64,000 nucleotides of DNA. It comes from Nocardia vinacea. GTDB lineage: Bacteria > Actinomycetota > Actinomycetes > Mycobacteriales > Mycobacteriaceae. This document shows, piece by piece, positions 1 to 10,504 of the stretch (the stretch's first letter is position 1; each line of letters opens with the position of its first letter). Location of the stretch: positions 7,254,001 through 7,318,000 of the forward strand of contig NZ_CP109149.1 in the NCBI RefSeq assembly GCF_035920345.1. Direction: 5' to 3'. The position numbers and the translations under genes are program-made. The notes beneath the pieces are model-generated. The model ran no database searches and was not told the DNA's origin. It was given only the letters and a program-made list of their open reading frames with translations.

Positions 1-1291
1 TCCGGTGCTGCGCGGCCTCGAGACCGCGCAGCACCACGTGCGCATTCGTCCCGCCGAATCCGAATGAGCTGACGCCGGCACGTCGCGCACCCACCGGTGT
101 ATCGGTCCAGTCAACAGGCTCGGTCGGTACCCGCAGTCCGTGTTCGGTGAGCTTCAGCAGCGGGTTCTCGGTGTGGAAATTGATGGTCGGCGGGATTACA
201 CCGTGTCGAATGGACAGCGCCGCCTTGACCATTCCGGTGATTCCGGCGGCCGCCTCCAGATGTCCGATATTGGATTTGAGGGAGCCGATCCAGGTTGGTT
301 CGGCATTGCTTCCGACTACCGCGGCGAGCGCACCCACCTCCACCGCATCACCCAATGGCGTTCCGGTGCCGTGGCATTCGACGTACTCGACATCATGTGG
401 ATCGAGTCCGGCCCGTACCCAGGCAGTACGAATAATCTCCTGCTGGGCCCGGCCGTTCGGCGCGTACAGGCCATTGGACCGCCCGTCCGAACCGACTGCC
501 GTGCCGAGGATTTCCGCGTACACCCGATGCCCGTCGCGCAGCGCATCGGTGGTGCGCCGCAGCACCACCACGGTGCATCCGTCACCGCGGGCATATCCAT
601 CGGCAGCGGCATCGAACGGTTTGCACCGCCCGTCGGGCGCGAGGAAACCTCCCTCGGCCAGGTACTCCGAGGTATGCGGCAGCAGCGTGAGATTCACCCC
701 GCCGACGATCGCGAACGGCACCGCCTCATCGGCCAGCAGCCGCACCGCGAGATCCACCGCGGCCAGCGACGACGAGCAGGCGCTGTCCACCACCAGACTC
801 GGTCCGTGCAGGTCGAGGACATAGGACAGCCGGTTGGCGATGATGCTGAGCGCCGATCCGGTGACCGCGTACGGCGCATCGTGCCCGTCGCGGCCCAACA
901 CCGCGATGCCGTGATCGTAGGCGCACGCACCGAATACCACCGCCGCCCCGGAACCCCTGGTGCGATAGCCGATTCCGGCATCGTCGAGCGCCTCGACCGC
1001 GACCTCGAGTGCCAGCCGCTGCTGCGGATCCATCAGCGCGGCCTCGCGACCGGAGATCGCGAACCAGTCGTTGTCGAACGCGTCGACATCGGTGAGATAT
1101 CCGGCGTGGCGCGTGCCCGGTCGACCAGGCGGCGGTGCACCGGTGGCATCGCGGCCATCGCACAGCATCCGCCAGAACTCGGATACATTCGGCGCGCCGG
1201 GTACCCGGCAGCCGATGCCCACGATCGATACCGGCAAATTCGGCCGGACGGAGGCGGGCTGGCCCTTCCTCTTGGTGGTCAAGGTGCTCAT
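1..1291 (-). CDS. Polyketide synthase, N-terminal beta-ketoacyl synthase domain (partial, runs off the left edge)
   Basis: The leftward frame starting at ATG 1291 encodes a ketosynthase that would catalyse decarboxylative condensation of carrier-bound acyl units. All three catalytic residues are visible: Cys172 in DSACSSS, His307 in ECHGTGTPLGD and His344 in NIGHLEAAAG, so the domain looks active. The reading frame is open to base 1, and the last visible residues pass the end-of-KS motif GFGGTNAHVVL. More domains are therefore expected outside the window. The start ATG overlaps the TGA of the upstream carrier-protein gene (ATGA), which implies translational coupling. The KS follows a short leader of about 20 residues without an obvious loading or docking domain. 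Type I or iterative status cannot be judged from this fragment. Confidence 0.9.
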   Translation of the reverse strand, partial: MSTLTTKRKGQPASVRPNLPVSIVGIGCRVPGAPNVSEFWRMLCDGRDATGAPPPGRPGTRHAGYLTDVDAFDNDWFAISGREAALMDPQQRLALEVAVEALDDAGIGYRTRGSGAAVVFGACAYDHGIAVLGRDGHDAPYAVTGSALSIIANRLSYVLDLHGPSLVVDSACSSSLAAVDLAVRLLADEAVPFAIVGGVNLTLLPHTSEYLAEGGFLAPDGRCKPFDAAADGYARGDGCTVVVLRRTTDALRDGHRVYAEILGTAVGSDGRSNGLYAPNGRAQQEIIRTAWVRAGLDPHDVEYVECHGTGTPLGDAVEVGALAAVVGSNAEPTWIGSLKSNIGHLEAAAGITGMVKAALSIRHGVIPPTINFHTENPLLKLTEHGLRVPTEPVDWTDTPVGARRAGVSSFGFGGTNAHVVLRGLEAAQHR

Positions 1292-1605
1292 CGCATCGCG
1301 AGATACTCGACAAGCTGCTCGATGTCCGGATGGTCGTAGAGGGTGGAGAGCGAAACCTCGACTCCCATGGCATCTTCCAGATGCGCCGTCAGCCGTGCCA
1401 GTTGCAGCGAGCTGAGGCCGAGATCGCTGAACGGCGCATCGGTCGAAACCTTTGCGGCATCGACATTCAGCAGGTCGGCGACGGCGGCGGTGGCAGCGCT
1501 CAGTAGCGCGGCACGTCGCGAACCGGTTTTGTTCGAAACACCGTCGGCGACTGTTCGCAGGTCGCTCGAGACAACACCCTGCCCGTCCGGAAGATCAGGC
1601 CCCAT
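1288..1605 (-). CDS. Free-standing acyl carrier protein of the PKS locus
   Basis: This 105-residue protein has a disordered N-terminal 30 residues followed by a four-helix carrier-protein fold. The phosphopantetheine attachment site is Ser66 in the motif DLGLSSLQ, a variant of the usual GxDSL. The C-terminal part (TLYDHPDIEQLVEYL) is typical of PKS/NRPS carrier domains. It would hold acyl or polyketide intermediates for the ketosynthase encoded immediately downstream, whose start codon overlaps its stop codon. The start is supported by a strong GGAGGAGG site about 8 nt upstream. Encoding the ACP separately and before the KS is less common than an in-line ACP, so it may act as a loading carrier; that role is inference. 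Confidence 0.88.
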   Translation of the reverse strand: MGPDLPDGQGVVSSDLRTVADGVSNKTGSRRAALLSAATAAVADLLNVDAAKVSTDAPFSDLGLSSLQLARLTAHLEDAMGVEVSLSTLYDHPDIEQLVEYLAMR

Positions 1606-1777
1606 CCGTCCTCCTCCCGTCGCCGGAGGGCTGGTGCCCCCACGCCGGTACCCCCTGCGATTATGCCGTAGATATCGGCGCGATCAAGGTGTCCCTGAGG
1701 CGGGTGGATTGTCCGGAATTGTCCTGCATACCCGGCTCTTTCGTCGTTTACCGTGATCGATCGCCTACGGTGGCACC

Positions 1778-2737
1778 GTGCCCGAATCCGGAACCGAGCG
1801 GACGCCCACCCTGCCGACCGTGCTGCGATGCTGCGCCGCACTGGCGGCCACGCCTGGTCGATTGCTGCGCCCGCGTCGCCCCGATACCGCGTTGCTGGCC
1901 GGTCTGGAGCCGGTCCCGCTGCCGCAGACCAAGGCGACGGTCGGGCTCACTGTCCTGATGCAGGCCCGTATGGCCGCGCCGACCACGATCGTCGCGGAGG
2001 GCGTGCGCAGCCTGCGCGAACTGCCGATGACCATGTCGGCCTATCTGATCGAACATCCCAAGGCGCGCTTCCTGGTCGATCCGGCCCTGTGCGCGGGTGT
2101 GCACGATCGGGTGCTGCCCGAGCTGCCGTTCCCGATTCCGCTCCTGGTCGCGCCGGATAAGCCGGTGCTCGGGCTCTCCGACGCGCTGGCCGCCCGCGAT
2201 ATCGCCGTCGACGCGATCGATTTCGTCTTGCCGACCCACCTGCACTGGGATCACATCTCCGGCATGCTGGAACTGCCCGATTCCGTGACCATCCGACTAC
2301 CCGCCGTCGAACGCGCCTGGGCCCTCGACGGCCCACACGCCCCGGTCGGCGTTGCCCGAGGCCCACTGCGCGGGCGCGCCTTCGACACCTTCGAACTCGA
2401 CGGCCCGCCGGTGCTCACCTTCCCGCGCAGCCTGGACCTGTTCGGTGACGGTTCGGTGCTACTCGTCGACCTCGCCGGACATACCCCGGGCAGCATCGGC
2501 GTCCTGCTCGCGGTCGACGATGGCACCCGGGTACTACTCGCGGGCGACGCGGTGTGGAACAAACTCCAGGTCGAGCTGATCCGCGAGAAGGCACCCATGC
2601 CGGGCCAACTCTTCGATGCCGACCGCGACGCCACCTTCGCCACCATCCACCGCCTACACGCCCTACCCGACGGCATCGAAATCGTCGCCGCCCACGACTA
2701 CGCGGCCGTCGAGGCGCTCGCAGCCCGGAAGCGGTAA
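1778..2737 (+). CDS. Metallo-beta-lactamase-fold hydrolase
   Basis: This 319-residue protein has the metal-binding signature HxHxDH (His154, His156, Asp158, His159, in PTHLHWDH) and later the glycine-rich DLAGHTPGSIG and LLAGDAVWN segments that supply the remaining metal ligands. It is therefore a Zn- or Fe-dependent hydrolase of the MBL superfamily. The substrate cannot be named; family members cleave thioesters, lactones, phosphodiesters or glutathione conjugates. The start is a GTG at 1778; the first 75 residues are not part of the fold and are poorly conserved in type. It is divergent from the carrier-protein gene and convergent with the nitronate-monooxygenase-like gene to its right. Confidence 0.85.
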   Translation: MPESGTERTPTLPTVLRCCAALAATPGRLLRPRRPDTALLAGLEPVPLPQTKATVGLTVLMQARMAAPTTIVAEGVRSLRELPMTMSAYLIEHPKARFLVDPALCAGVHDRVLPELPFPIPLLVAPDKPVLGLSDALAARDIAVDAIDFVLPTHLHWDHISGMLELPDSVTIRLPAVERAWALDGPHAPVGVARGPLRGRAFDTFELDGPPVLTFPRSLDLFGDGSVLLVDLAGHTPGSIGVLLAVDDGTRVLLAGDAVWNKLQVELIREKAPMPGQLFDADRDATFATIHRLHALPDGIEIVAAHDYAAVEALAARKR

Positions 2738-2856
2738 CCCGCCTTATCGGGTCAGAATTCAGTCGATGCCCTCGTCGAGCTGCTGCCAAGTGGCGTGCAC
2801 CTCGAACGGCACCAGCGAATCGATCGCACTGGCAGAACGGGGCTCACAACGAATCG

Positions 2857-4167
<1,311 letters not shown>

Positions 4168-5739
4168 ATGACCACCGGTGCACAGGCGCTCGACGAGCCG
4201 ATCAGGTCGCGGCGCAACCACTGGAATAACCAGATCGCATCACATGCGCAGATGCGCCCGGACGCGGTCGCCGTGCGGTTCCGTGGTGTGGACACCACCT
4301 GGCGGCAGTTGCACGAGCGTTCGCTGAAGTTCGCCGACGCGCTCGCCCGACGTGGCATCGGCTTCGGCGACCGGGTGCTGATCCTGGCGCTGAACTATCC
4401 CGAATACCTCGAGGCCGTCTTCGGTATCAACGCACTCGGCGCCATCGCGGTCCCGGTGAACTTCCGGCTCACCCCGCCCGAGGTCGCCTATATCGTCAGT
4501 GACTCCGGCGCCAAGGCGATCGTCACCGATGCCATGCTGCAGCCGTTGGCCACCGCCGTGCAGGGACAGGCGCCCGAGTTGGCGACCTGCGTCGTGATCG
4601 GCGGCCAGACCACCGATTCGGTACTCGGCTATGACGATGTGCTGGCCGAGGGCGGCGAACCGCATACGCCGCTGGACATTCCCGAGGACACCCCCTCGCT
4701 GATCATGTACACCTCGGGCACCACCGGCAGCCCGAAGGGCGCGGTGCTTTCCCACGCGAATATGAATGCCCAAGCGGTGACCAGTATTCGGGCCACGGAT
4801 ATCGGTCCCGATTCGGTCGGCTTCTGCACCTCACCGCTGTTCCATATCGCCGGACTCGGCAGTCTCGCACCGTATTTCATGCTCGGCGGCAAAATCGTGC
4901 TGCATCCGCTCGGTGCCTTCGATCCCACCGAATTCCTCGATGCCGTCGAGCGTGAGCAGGCCACCACCGCCTTCTGTGTGCCCGCGCAGTGGCAGCTGAT
5001 CTGCGAGGAGCCGACGGTCGAACAGCGCAAGCTCGCGCTGAAGGTGCTCAGCTGGGGTGCGGCTCCGGCCTCCGATTCCGTGCTGCGGGCCATGGCCGAC
5101 TGCTTCCCGGACGCGGTCAATGTCGCGGTCTTCGGCCAGACCGAGATGTCGCCCATCACCTGTGTGCTCGACGGTAAGGACGCGATCCGCAAGCTCGGTT
5201 CCGTCGGCAAGCCCATTCCGACCATCCAGGCCCGCGTCGTCGACGATGAGATGAACGATGTCGCGCCCGGTGAGATCGGCGAAATCGTCTATCGCGGACC
5301 AAATCTCATGCAGGGCTACTGGAACAAGCCGGAGGCGACCGCCGAAGCCTTCGCCGGTGGCTGGTTCCACTCCGGTGACCTGGTCCGCGCGGACGAGGAG
5401 GGCTTCCTCTGGGTGGTCGACCGCAAGAAGGACATGATCATTTCCGGCGGCGAGAACATCTACTGCGCCGAGGTGGAGAATGTGCTCTTCGCACATCCGA
5501 AGATCCGCGAGGCCGCGGTGGTCGGGCGGGCGCACGAGAAGTGGGGCGAGGTGCCGGTTGCCGTTGTCGCTCTCGCCGATCCGGACGCCGAGCTCACCCT
5601 CGACGAGCTGGCACCGTTCCTCAACGAGAACCTGGCGCGCTACAAGCACCCCAAGGATCTGGTGATCGTGGCCGAGCTGCCGCGCAATGCCAGCGGCAAG
5701 GTCGTGAAAGTACAGCTGCGCAAGGACTATTCGTCCTGA
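4168..5739 (+). CDS. fadD5: Long-chain fatty-acid--CoA ligase, FadD5-type
   Basis: This 523-residue enzyme of the ANL superfamily would activate fatty acids with ATP to acyl-AMP and then acyl-CoA. The phosphate-binding loop YTSGTTGSPKGA, the FGQTEMSP motif and the hinge region SGDLVRADEEGFLWVVDRKKD are present, and the C-terminal catalytic Lys lies in NASGKVVK. The sequence reads as an orthologue of M. tuberculosis FadD5 along its full length, for example in IISGGENIYCAEVENVL. In M. tuberculosis that gene heads the mce1 locus; no mce genes follow here. ATG 4168 is preferred over the upstream in-frame codon at 4090 because of the strong ribosome-binding site GAGAGGAG. Confidence 0.92.
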   Translation: MTTGAQALDEPIRSRRNHWNNQIASHAQMRPDAVAVRFRGVDTTWRQLHERSLKFADALARRGIGFGDRVLILALNYPEYLEAVFGINALGAIAVPVNFRLTPPEVAYIVSDSGAKAIVTDAMLQPLATAVQGQAPELATCVVIGGQTTDSVLGYDDVLAEGGEPHTPLDIPEDTPSLIMYTSGTTGSPKGAVLSHANMNAQAVTSIRATDIGPDSVGFCTSPLFHIAGLGSLAPYFMLGGKIVLHPLGAFDPTEFLDAVEREQATTAFCVPAQWQLICEEPTVEQRKLALKVLSWGAAPASDSVLRAMADCFPDAVNVAVFGQTEMSPITCVLDGKDAIRKLGSVGKPIPTIQARVVDDEMNDVAPGEIGEIVYRGPNLMQGYWNKPEATAEAFAGGWFHSGDLVRADEEGFLWVVDRKKDMIISGGENIYCAEVENVLFAHPKIREAAVVGRAHEKWGEVPVAVVALADPDAELTLDELAPFLNENLARYKHPKDLVIVAELPRNASGKVVKVQLRKDYSS

Positions 5740-5772
5740 GCATTCGCTGAATCGAAGACATCGGCGGCGCCG

Positions 5773-6399
5773 ATGCGTCACGATCACCGCATGGCGATCC
5801 CACGCATCCGCGCCGCCGTGTTGGCGGTGCACTGGCAGGTGAATGTCATTCGGCCCGAGGGGTTCTTCGGGCCGATGCTGGCCGGTCCGGTCGCGGCGAG
5901 CGGGGTGGTGCCGCGGGCGGTGCGCTTCCACGACGCGGTGGCACGATCCGGATTACCGGTTGTCTTCGTGCGGTTCGTCATTCCGGTCGGTGACGGCGGG
6001 TTGGTCCGCAATACCGGATTCATGCGCTCGGTGGCCGCGGCGCAAACCGAATTTCGGCCCGAAGCGCCTGGCTCCAGGCTGATTCCGGAGATGGTCGAAC
6101 AGCCGACCATGGTGTTCGACAATCAGAAGCTCTCCGCGCTCGCGGGCTGTGCCTTGTCCGAATGGTTCGACGAACAGGGCGTCGATACCTTGTTCGTCAC
6201 CGGTGTCGCGACCAATCTGGCGGTTGAACAAACCGCCAGGAACGGAACGGATCTCAGCTTCACCGTATATCCGATCGCGGACTGCGTCACCGCGGCCGAC
6301 CCGCAAGCCCACGCTGCCTCGCTGGCGAATCTCGAACTGACCACGGCAGGCTGCCGCACCGCCGAGCAGGCGCTGGAGCTGATCGGCACATCGGTGTGA
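5773..6399 (+). CDS. Isochorismatase-fold protein lacking catalytic Asp and Cys
   Basis: This 208-residue protein has the isochorismatase-like hydrolase fold, but key residues are changed. The catalytic Asp, normally in a (I/V)DMQ motif near the N terminus, is His20 (AVHWQ). The catalytic Lys119 (DNQKLSAL) is kept. The nucleophilic Cys, normally in TxxCV, is Ala150 (ATNLAVEQTA). It is therefore probably not a cysteine amidase; it may bind a ligand, or belong to the subgroup without Cys. It starts 33 bp after fadD5 and may be co-transcribed. ATG 5791 is an alternative start. Confidence 0.8.
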   Translation: MRHDHRMAIPRIRAAVLAVHWQVNVIRPEGFFGPMLAGPVAASGVVPRAVRFHDAVARSGLPVVFVRFVIPVGDGGLVRNTGFMRSVAAAQTEFRPEAPGSRLIPEMVEQPTMVFDNQKLSALAGCALSEWFDEQGVDTLFVTGVATNLAVEQTARNGTDLSFTVYPIADCVTAADPQAHAASLANLELTTAGCRTAEQALELIGTSV

Positions 6400-6429
6400 A
6401 GGTTATGCCCTCAGGCCGACCTGCGTGGA

Positions 6430-7038
6430 TCATCGGCCCGCGCGGCTGACCCGTTCGGTGTGCGACACCCTGCTCGTCAGTCCGGGCCCGACCAGAACTT
6501 CGAGCCGACGGTAGGTTTCGGCCGCGGGCAGCGGCGGCTCCGCATCCGCGATCGAGCCGAGCAGGCCGACGACGCCCCAGGACAGAAACGTCATCGTCAC
6601 CGCGAATTCGTCGTCGTCCATCTCCAGGCGACCCGAAAGTTGTTCGGTGAGAATCTCTTCCACCATACGACGCGTCGAGCGCAACAGCACTCCGGTCGCC
6701 CTGCGACCCAGCAGCGCTCGGTAGACCTCCGGATTCGCCGATGCCAGCCGGAACAGCGCGTACAGCGGTGCGAGCGGTTCCGAATGTTCCGGTGCATCAG
6801 GGTCATTCGCGGCCGATTCGACATCGGCGACGGCCGCGCGCAGGTACTCGGTACTGCTGACCAGTAGCAGATCGTCCTTGTCGCGGAAGTGCGCGTAGAA
6901 GGTGGAGCGTCCGACGTCGGCGCGATTCAGAATGTCCTGCAATGTGATCCGGTCATAGCCGCATTCGATCATCAGCTCGATCAACGCACGGTGCAGCAGG
7001 CTCTTGGTGCGCCGCACCCGGCGATCGGTGCTGGTCAT
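6430..7038 (-). CDS. TetR family transcriptional regulator
   Basis: This 202-residue protein has an N-terminal TetR helix-turn-helix (residues about 8-55, including ITLQDILNRADVGRSTFYAHFRDKDDLL), followed by a helical ligand-binding domain. ATG 7038 is chosen because GGAGGG sits about 6 nt upstream; upstream in-frame codons lack this. It is divergent from a methyltransferase gene whose ATG is about 120 bp away, so that gene and itself are the most likely targets. The C-terminal domain resembles the TetR_C type found in many actinobacterial regulators, and the ligand is unknown. Confidence 0.87.
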   Translation of the reverse strand: MTSTDRRVRRTKSLLHRALIELMIECGYDRITLQDILNRADVGRSTFYAHFRDKDDLLLVSSTEYLRAAVADVESAANDPDAPEHSEPLAPLYALFRLASANPEVYRALLGRRATGVLLRSTRRMVEEILTEQLSGRLEMDDDEFAVTMTFLSWGVVGLLGSIADAEPPLPAAETYRRLEVLVGPGLTSRVSHTERVSRAGR

Positions 7039-7159
7039 CGGCATCCCTCCGAACGCGAATACCGCGTTTCCGTACAGATAGTGCGAATCCGTTCGGAATG
7101 GCACGATATCCGCACTTTTGCTTCTGGTCGATCCGGTCATCTGGTCCGATTATGAACTC

Positions 7160-7864
7160 ATGACCGGAAACACACAACAGTCCACTAACACACATGGTGA
7201 CCGGAACTCCGAGATCGGCATTCTCATCACCAAACCGCGCGGCTATCTCGCCGTGAAATCAGCCTTCTTGCTCGGCCGGGTCGGCAGCCTGAACACTCGA
7301 CTCGTCGAGCTGACCGGTGCGGCTGCGGGCGATCATGTCGTCGATATCGGTTGCGGCCCAGGCCAACTTGTCGGGGCATTCGCCGATCGAGTCGGACCGG
7401 CCGGTCGAGTAATCGGTATCGACCCGTCCCGGGCGATGATCGACTACGCGACCGGCCGTGCCGCCGCCAACTGCCGTTTCGAAGTCGGCGCCGCACAGTC
7501 GCTGACCCTGCCCGATGCGTCGGTCGATGTGGTCACCTCGACCTTCGTCATGCATCACATTCCGGAGGCGCAGCGCACAGCGGCGCTCGGACAAATGTTC
7601 CGGGTGCTCCGCCCCGGTGGGAGATTGCTGCTCGCCGATACCCACCCAACCGGAAGGGTGCTACCCGCGGCGGTTCGCATCATGTCCCGGTTCGCCGCGC
7701 GCCGCACCGACGACCCGCACGCGCCAGGTCACCACCCGGACCCATTGGCGGCCATCGATATTCGCCGCTATCGAGAAGCGTTGCGGGCAGCCGGATTCGG
7801 GACGGTGGACTTCACCACGATCCCACCGACCACCGGCGTACTGCTGGCGACCAAGGACGTGTGA
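7160..7864 (+). CDS. Class I SAM-dependent methyltransferase
   Basis: This 234-residue protein carries the SAM-binding motif I VVDIGCGPG, an acidic residue after strand 2 (VIGIDPS), and the later motifs FVMHHIPEA and RVLRPGGRLLLADTHP, typical of UbiE/Methyltransf_11 enzymes. The substrate cannot be inferred. ATG 7160 is chosen because upstream residues do not belong to the fold and enter the promoter region shared with the divergent TetR gene. It ends one base before the convergent membrane-protein gene, so both genes share a termination zone. Confidence 0.85.
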   Translation: MTGNTQQSTNTHGDRNSEIGILITKPRGYLAVKSAFLLGRVGSLNTRLVELTGAAAGDHVVDIGCGPGQLVGAFADRVGPAGRVIGIDPSRAMIDYATGRAAANCRFEVGAAQSLTLPDASVDVVTSTFVMHHIPEAQRTAALGQMFRVLRPGGRLLLADTHPTGRVLPAAVRIMSRFAARRTDDPHAPGHHPDPLAAIDIRRYREALRAAGFGTVDFTTIPPTTGVLLATKDV

Positions 7865-7865
7865 C

Positions 7866-10238
7866 TCAGATCATGTCCTTCGATGTCATCCAGCGCATGG
7901 TGAACCAGCCGCAGAACACCGGCAGCCAGCAGGTGAGCACGCGGTAGAGCAGTACCGACGGCACGGCGATGGTCGCGGGCAGGCCGAAGGCGGCGAGACC
8001 ACCGATCAGCGCGGCCTCGACCGCCCCGACGCCACCGGGTGTCGGCGCGGCCGAGGCCAGCGTGCCGCCGATCATGGTGACGATGGTGACGGTGATGAAT
8101 GACGCGCCACCGCCGAACGCCTCGACGCTGGCCCACAGCGCAAGCGCCTGGCCGATCGTGATGGCGCCACAGCCGAGCACGATCACCAGGAAGCGCTTCG
8201 GATCCCGGGCCAGTTCGCCGAGTTCGCCGAGCACCTCCTGCAACTGCGGGCGCACCGAATTGTTCAGCCAGCGACGCAGTTTCGGCACGAACATAAAGGT
8301 GCCGATAATGCCGACACCCACGCCGGCGGCCAGATAGAGCACGGTGGCGTCGGGTACGAAATGCGAAAGATTCGCCGAGGTGCCCGCCGCCACGCTGAAC
8401 AGGATCAACAGGCTGATATGGGTGATCACCTGCACGGCCTGCTGCAATGCGACGGCGGCGGTGGCGCGCACCGCGCCGAGGCCGCCCTTCTGCAGGAAGC
8501 GCACGCTCAAGGCCAGTCCGCCGACCCGTGCCGGGGTGGTCGTGGCGGCGAAGGTATTGGCGATCTGCATGATCACCAGATTGCGGAAGCTGACCAGGCG
8601 CGTGGCGCAGGCCCAGAGTGCCGCCGCCGCACCGACATACGTCAGCCCCGAGACCGCCAGCCCGAGCAGCGCCCACCACCAGTTGGCGGTCCGCAGCTGT
8701 GAGAAGAAGGTCGGCACCGCGCTGATGAACGGATAGGCGACATAGACCAACCCGATCAGCAGCACCAGCTGGATGATCTGATTGCGGCTGAACCGGGTGA
8801 TCTGCTCGGCCTCGATCTTGTCCTGCCCGGTCTGCTTGCGCACCTCGTCGCGGGCCGCGGCGACCACCTCGCCCCATTCCGGAATCGACTTCTTGATGCC
8901 GGCGGGCATGGCGGACTTGGTGAGTCGGCTCGCCGCGGTCAGTACCGTCTGCTCGCCGAGCGTTTCGATGGCGGTGCGCACCGCGGCTTCCTTGCCGAAG
9001 ACCGCGGTGGTCGCGACCAGCAACTGCGCGACATCGGACTGTCGCTGCTTATCGGACGCGCCGAATTCCGCGTTGACGAATCCGCTGAACAGCGTGGCGC
9101 CGTTCTCGATTCGGATCTCGGCGGGCCGCAGATCGCCGTGCGAGATCTGGCCGCAGTGCAGTGCGGCGAGCGATTTCCATACGCCGGCAAGGTCGTCATC
9201 GGAGGTTTCGTCGAGCGGCTTACCCCGAGGCATGGTGTGCGCGTACAGCATCCAGCCGCGTTCCAGCGCCGCGACGGCGACCTGCTGCACGGCGGCCAGC
9301 CCCATTTCGCCGACGGCGATGGCCACCAGCGCTCGGTGCTCGACGGCGCGGTGCATGGAGCCGTGCAGTGCCGCGGTTTCGCTGCTGCGGAAGGTGAGCC
9401 AGCGCCACAGCTGGCGCAGCGCACCGAAGCTGCGCTGATTCTTGCCGAACAGCTCGATGGTCAACTCGCGCTCCGGACCGTCGATGGCCGCGGCGAGCAC
9501 CAGCGGACCGCGTCCGGCCGGATGCACCACGGTGAACGCGGTGACGGTATGTCCGCGCCTGGCCAGCACCCGCACCGCCGCATCCAGCGGCACCTCCAGC
9601 GCCGGTGTGCCGACAACCAGCACGATCACCGCGCCGACCAACCAGCCGACCGCGAGCCCGAACATGGCCCGCGCGGGCACCACCGTGCTGACCACCAGGT
9701 GGATCGGTGCGAAGGCCAGCAACAGCAACCACAGCCAGCGCCGCGGCCGGGTCGGCAGCCACGGACTGGATACGGTCAGCACCGCAGCCAGCATGGCGAT
9801 CCAGCGCGGATCGTCCAGGAACTGCGACAGGAAGGTATCGAGCCGATCCGGTACCTGCAGATGCCATTGTGGCGCGGACAATCCCGTGCCGGTGATCGAT
9901 AGCAACAGGCCCGCGACCAATCCCGCGGCCGCGTAGCCCGCGAGCAGCTTCCACTGCCTGCTGATGATCAATTCGATGAGTATCGCGAACGGCAGGGCCA
10001 GAATCGCCGTGCCGTAGACCAGGTACACCAGATTGGACTGGTCCGGATTGAGGAAGCCGACGATATTCGAGACCGAACGTTCCAGCGCCAGCCACTCCGG
10101 CCGGGTGATCAGCGAGGCGGCGACGACCACGCCGACCCATAGTGCCGCGAGGACGACACGGATGATGTCACTGGTCCGCCGGATCAGCGGTTGCAGCAGG
10201 CTCCCCGTGACCGGGATATCCCGCCCATCAACTCGCAT
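7866..10238 (-). CDS. Large membrane protein: kinase-like cytosolic domain plus LPG-synthase/YbhN-type flippase-like domain
   Basis: This 790-residue protein has an N-terminal membrane block (about residues 25-210, six or so hydrophobic segments), a soluble region (215-480) and a C-terminal multi-helix block (from about 485) that matches the LPG_synthase_TM/UPF0104 family, with the typical GGVGAVEAALIGGL motif near the end. The soluble part resembles a degenerate protein-kinase fold: HGDL at 367-370 mimics the HxD loop, but the following Asn is replaced (RPAEI) and no DFG motif is seen. It is likely a membrane sensor, or a lipid-transport protein with a ligand-binding pseudokinase. It overlaps nothing and forms a single transcription unit. 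Confidence 0.82.
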   Translation of the reverse strand: MRVDGRDIPVTGSLLQPLIRRTSDIIRVVLAALWVGVVVAASLITRPEWLALERSVSNIVGFLNPDQSNLVYLVYGTAILALPFAILIELIISRQWKLLAGYAAAGLVAGLLLSITGTGLSAPQWHLQVPDRLDTFLSQFLDDPRWIAMLAAVLTVSSPWLPTRPRRWLWLLLLAFAPIHLVVSTVVPARAMFGLAVGWLVGAVIVLVVGTPALEVPLDAAVRVLARRGHTVTAFTVVHPAGRGPLVLAAAIDGPERELTIELFGKNQRSFGALRQLWRWLTFRSSETAALHGSMHRAVEHRALVAIAVGEMGLAAVQQVAVAALERGWMLYAHTMPRGKPLDETSDDDLAGVWKSLAALHCGQISHGDLRPAEIRIENGATLFSGFVNAEFGASDKQRQSDVAQLLVATTAVFGKEAAVRTAIETLGEQTVLTAASRLTKSAMPAGIKKSIPEWGEVVAAARDEVRKQTGQDKIEAEQITRFSRNQIIQLVLLIGLVYVAYPFISAVPTFFSQLRTANWWWALLGLAVSGLTYVGAAAALWACATRLVSFRNLVIMQIANTFAATTTPARVGGLALSVRFLQKGGLGAVRATAAVALQQAVQVITHISLLILFSVAAGTSANLSHFVPDATVLYLAAGVGVGIIGTFMFVPKLRRWLNNSVRPQLQEVLGELGELARDPKRFLVIVLGCGAITIGQALALWASVEAFGGGASFITVTIVTMIGGTLASAAPTPGGVGAVEAALIGGLAAFGLPATIAVPSVLLYRVLTCWLPVFCGWFTMRWMTSKDMI

Positions 10239-10424
10239 CTCGTGGCCCTCCGCTCCTCCGCCTCCCCGGGCCTTTTGCCGGTCGTAGGTGGGTCCTAACG
10301 TACCGTCGCGGGCCGGAGGTTCCCGGAGTGGCTGAGCTCTGGGCGTCCCCGGCGAGTTACCCGTGTTCGTACTAGATCAACTGTTGCGTTGGCAGCACGA
10401 TACACAGCAGTCGGTTCCCGCCGA

Positions 10425-10440
10425 CCTACCGGTCAGTAGG
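10425..10440. promoter_or_regulatory. Candidate operator upstream of the SDR gene
   Basis: The sequence CCTACCGGTCAGTAGG is an inverted repeat with arms CCTAC and GTAGG and an internal ACCGGT. It lies 64 bp before the SDR start and has the form common in TetR-family operators of actinobacteria. No adjacent TetR gene is present, so the regulator is unknown. Confidence 0.35.
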
Positions 10441-10504
10441 CGGTCTTGCCGAATCTGTCCCGGCCGATGAGGATCAGGACGAATCAGCTGACGGAAGGCA
10501 GGAC

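Noticed and set aside
140..1339. Long rightward open frame opposite the ketosynthase
   Set aside because: High-GC antisense frame; the leftward frame has full catalytic motifs and the rightward protein has no domain signature. The same applies to other long antisense frames, for example at 38497-39768 and 50575-51717.
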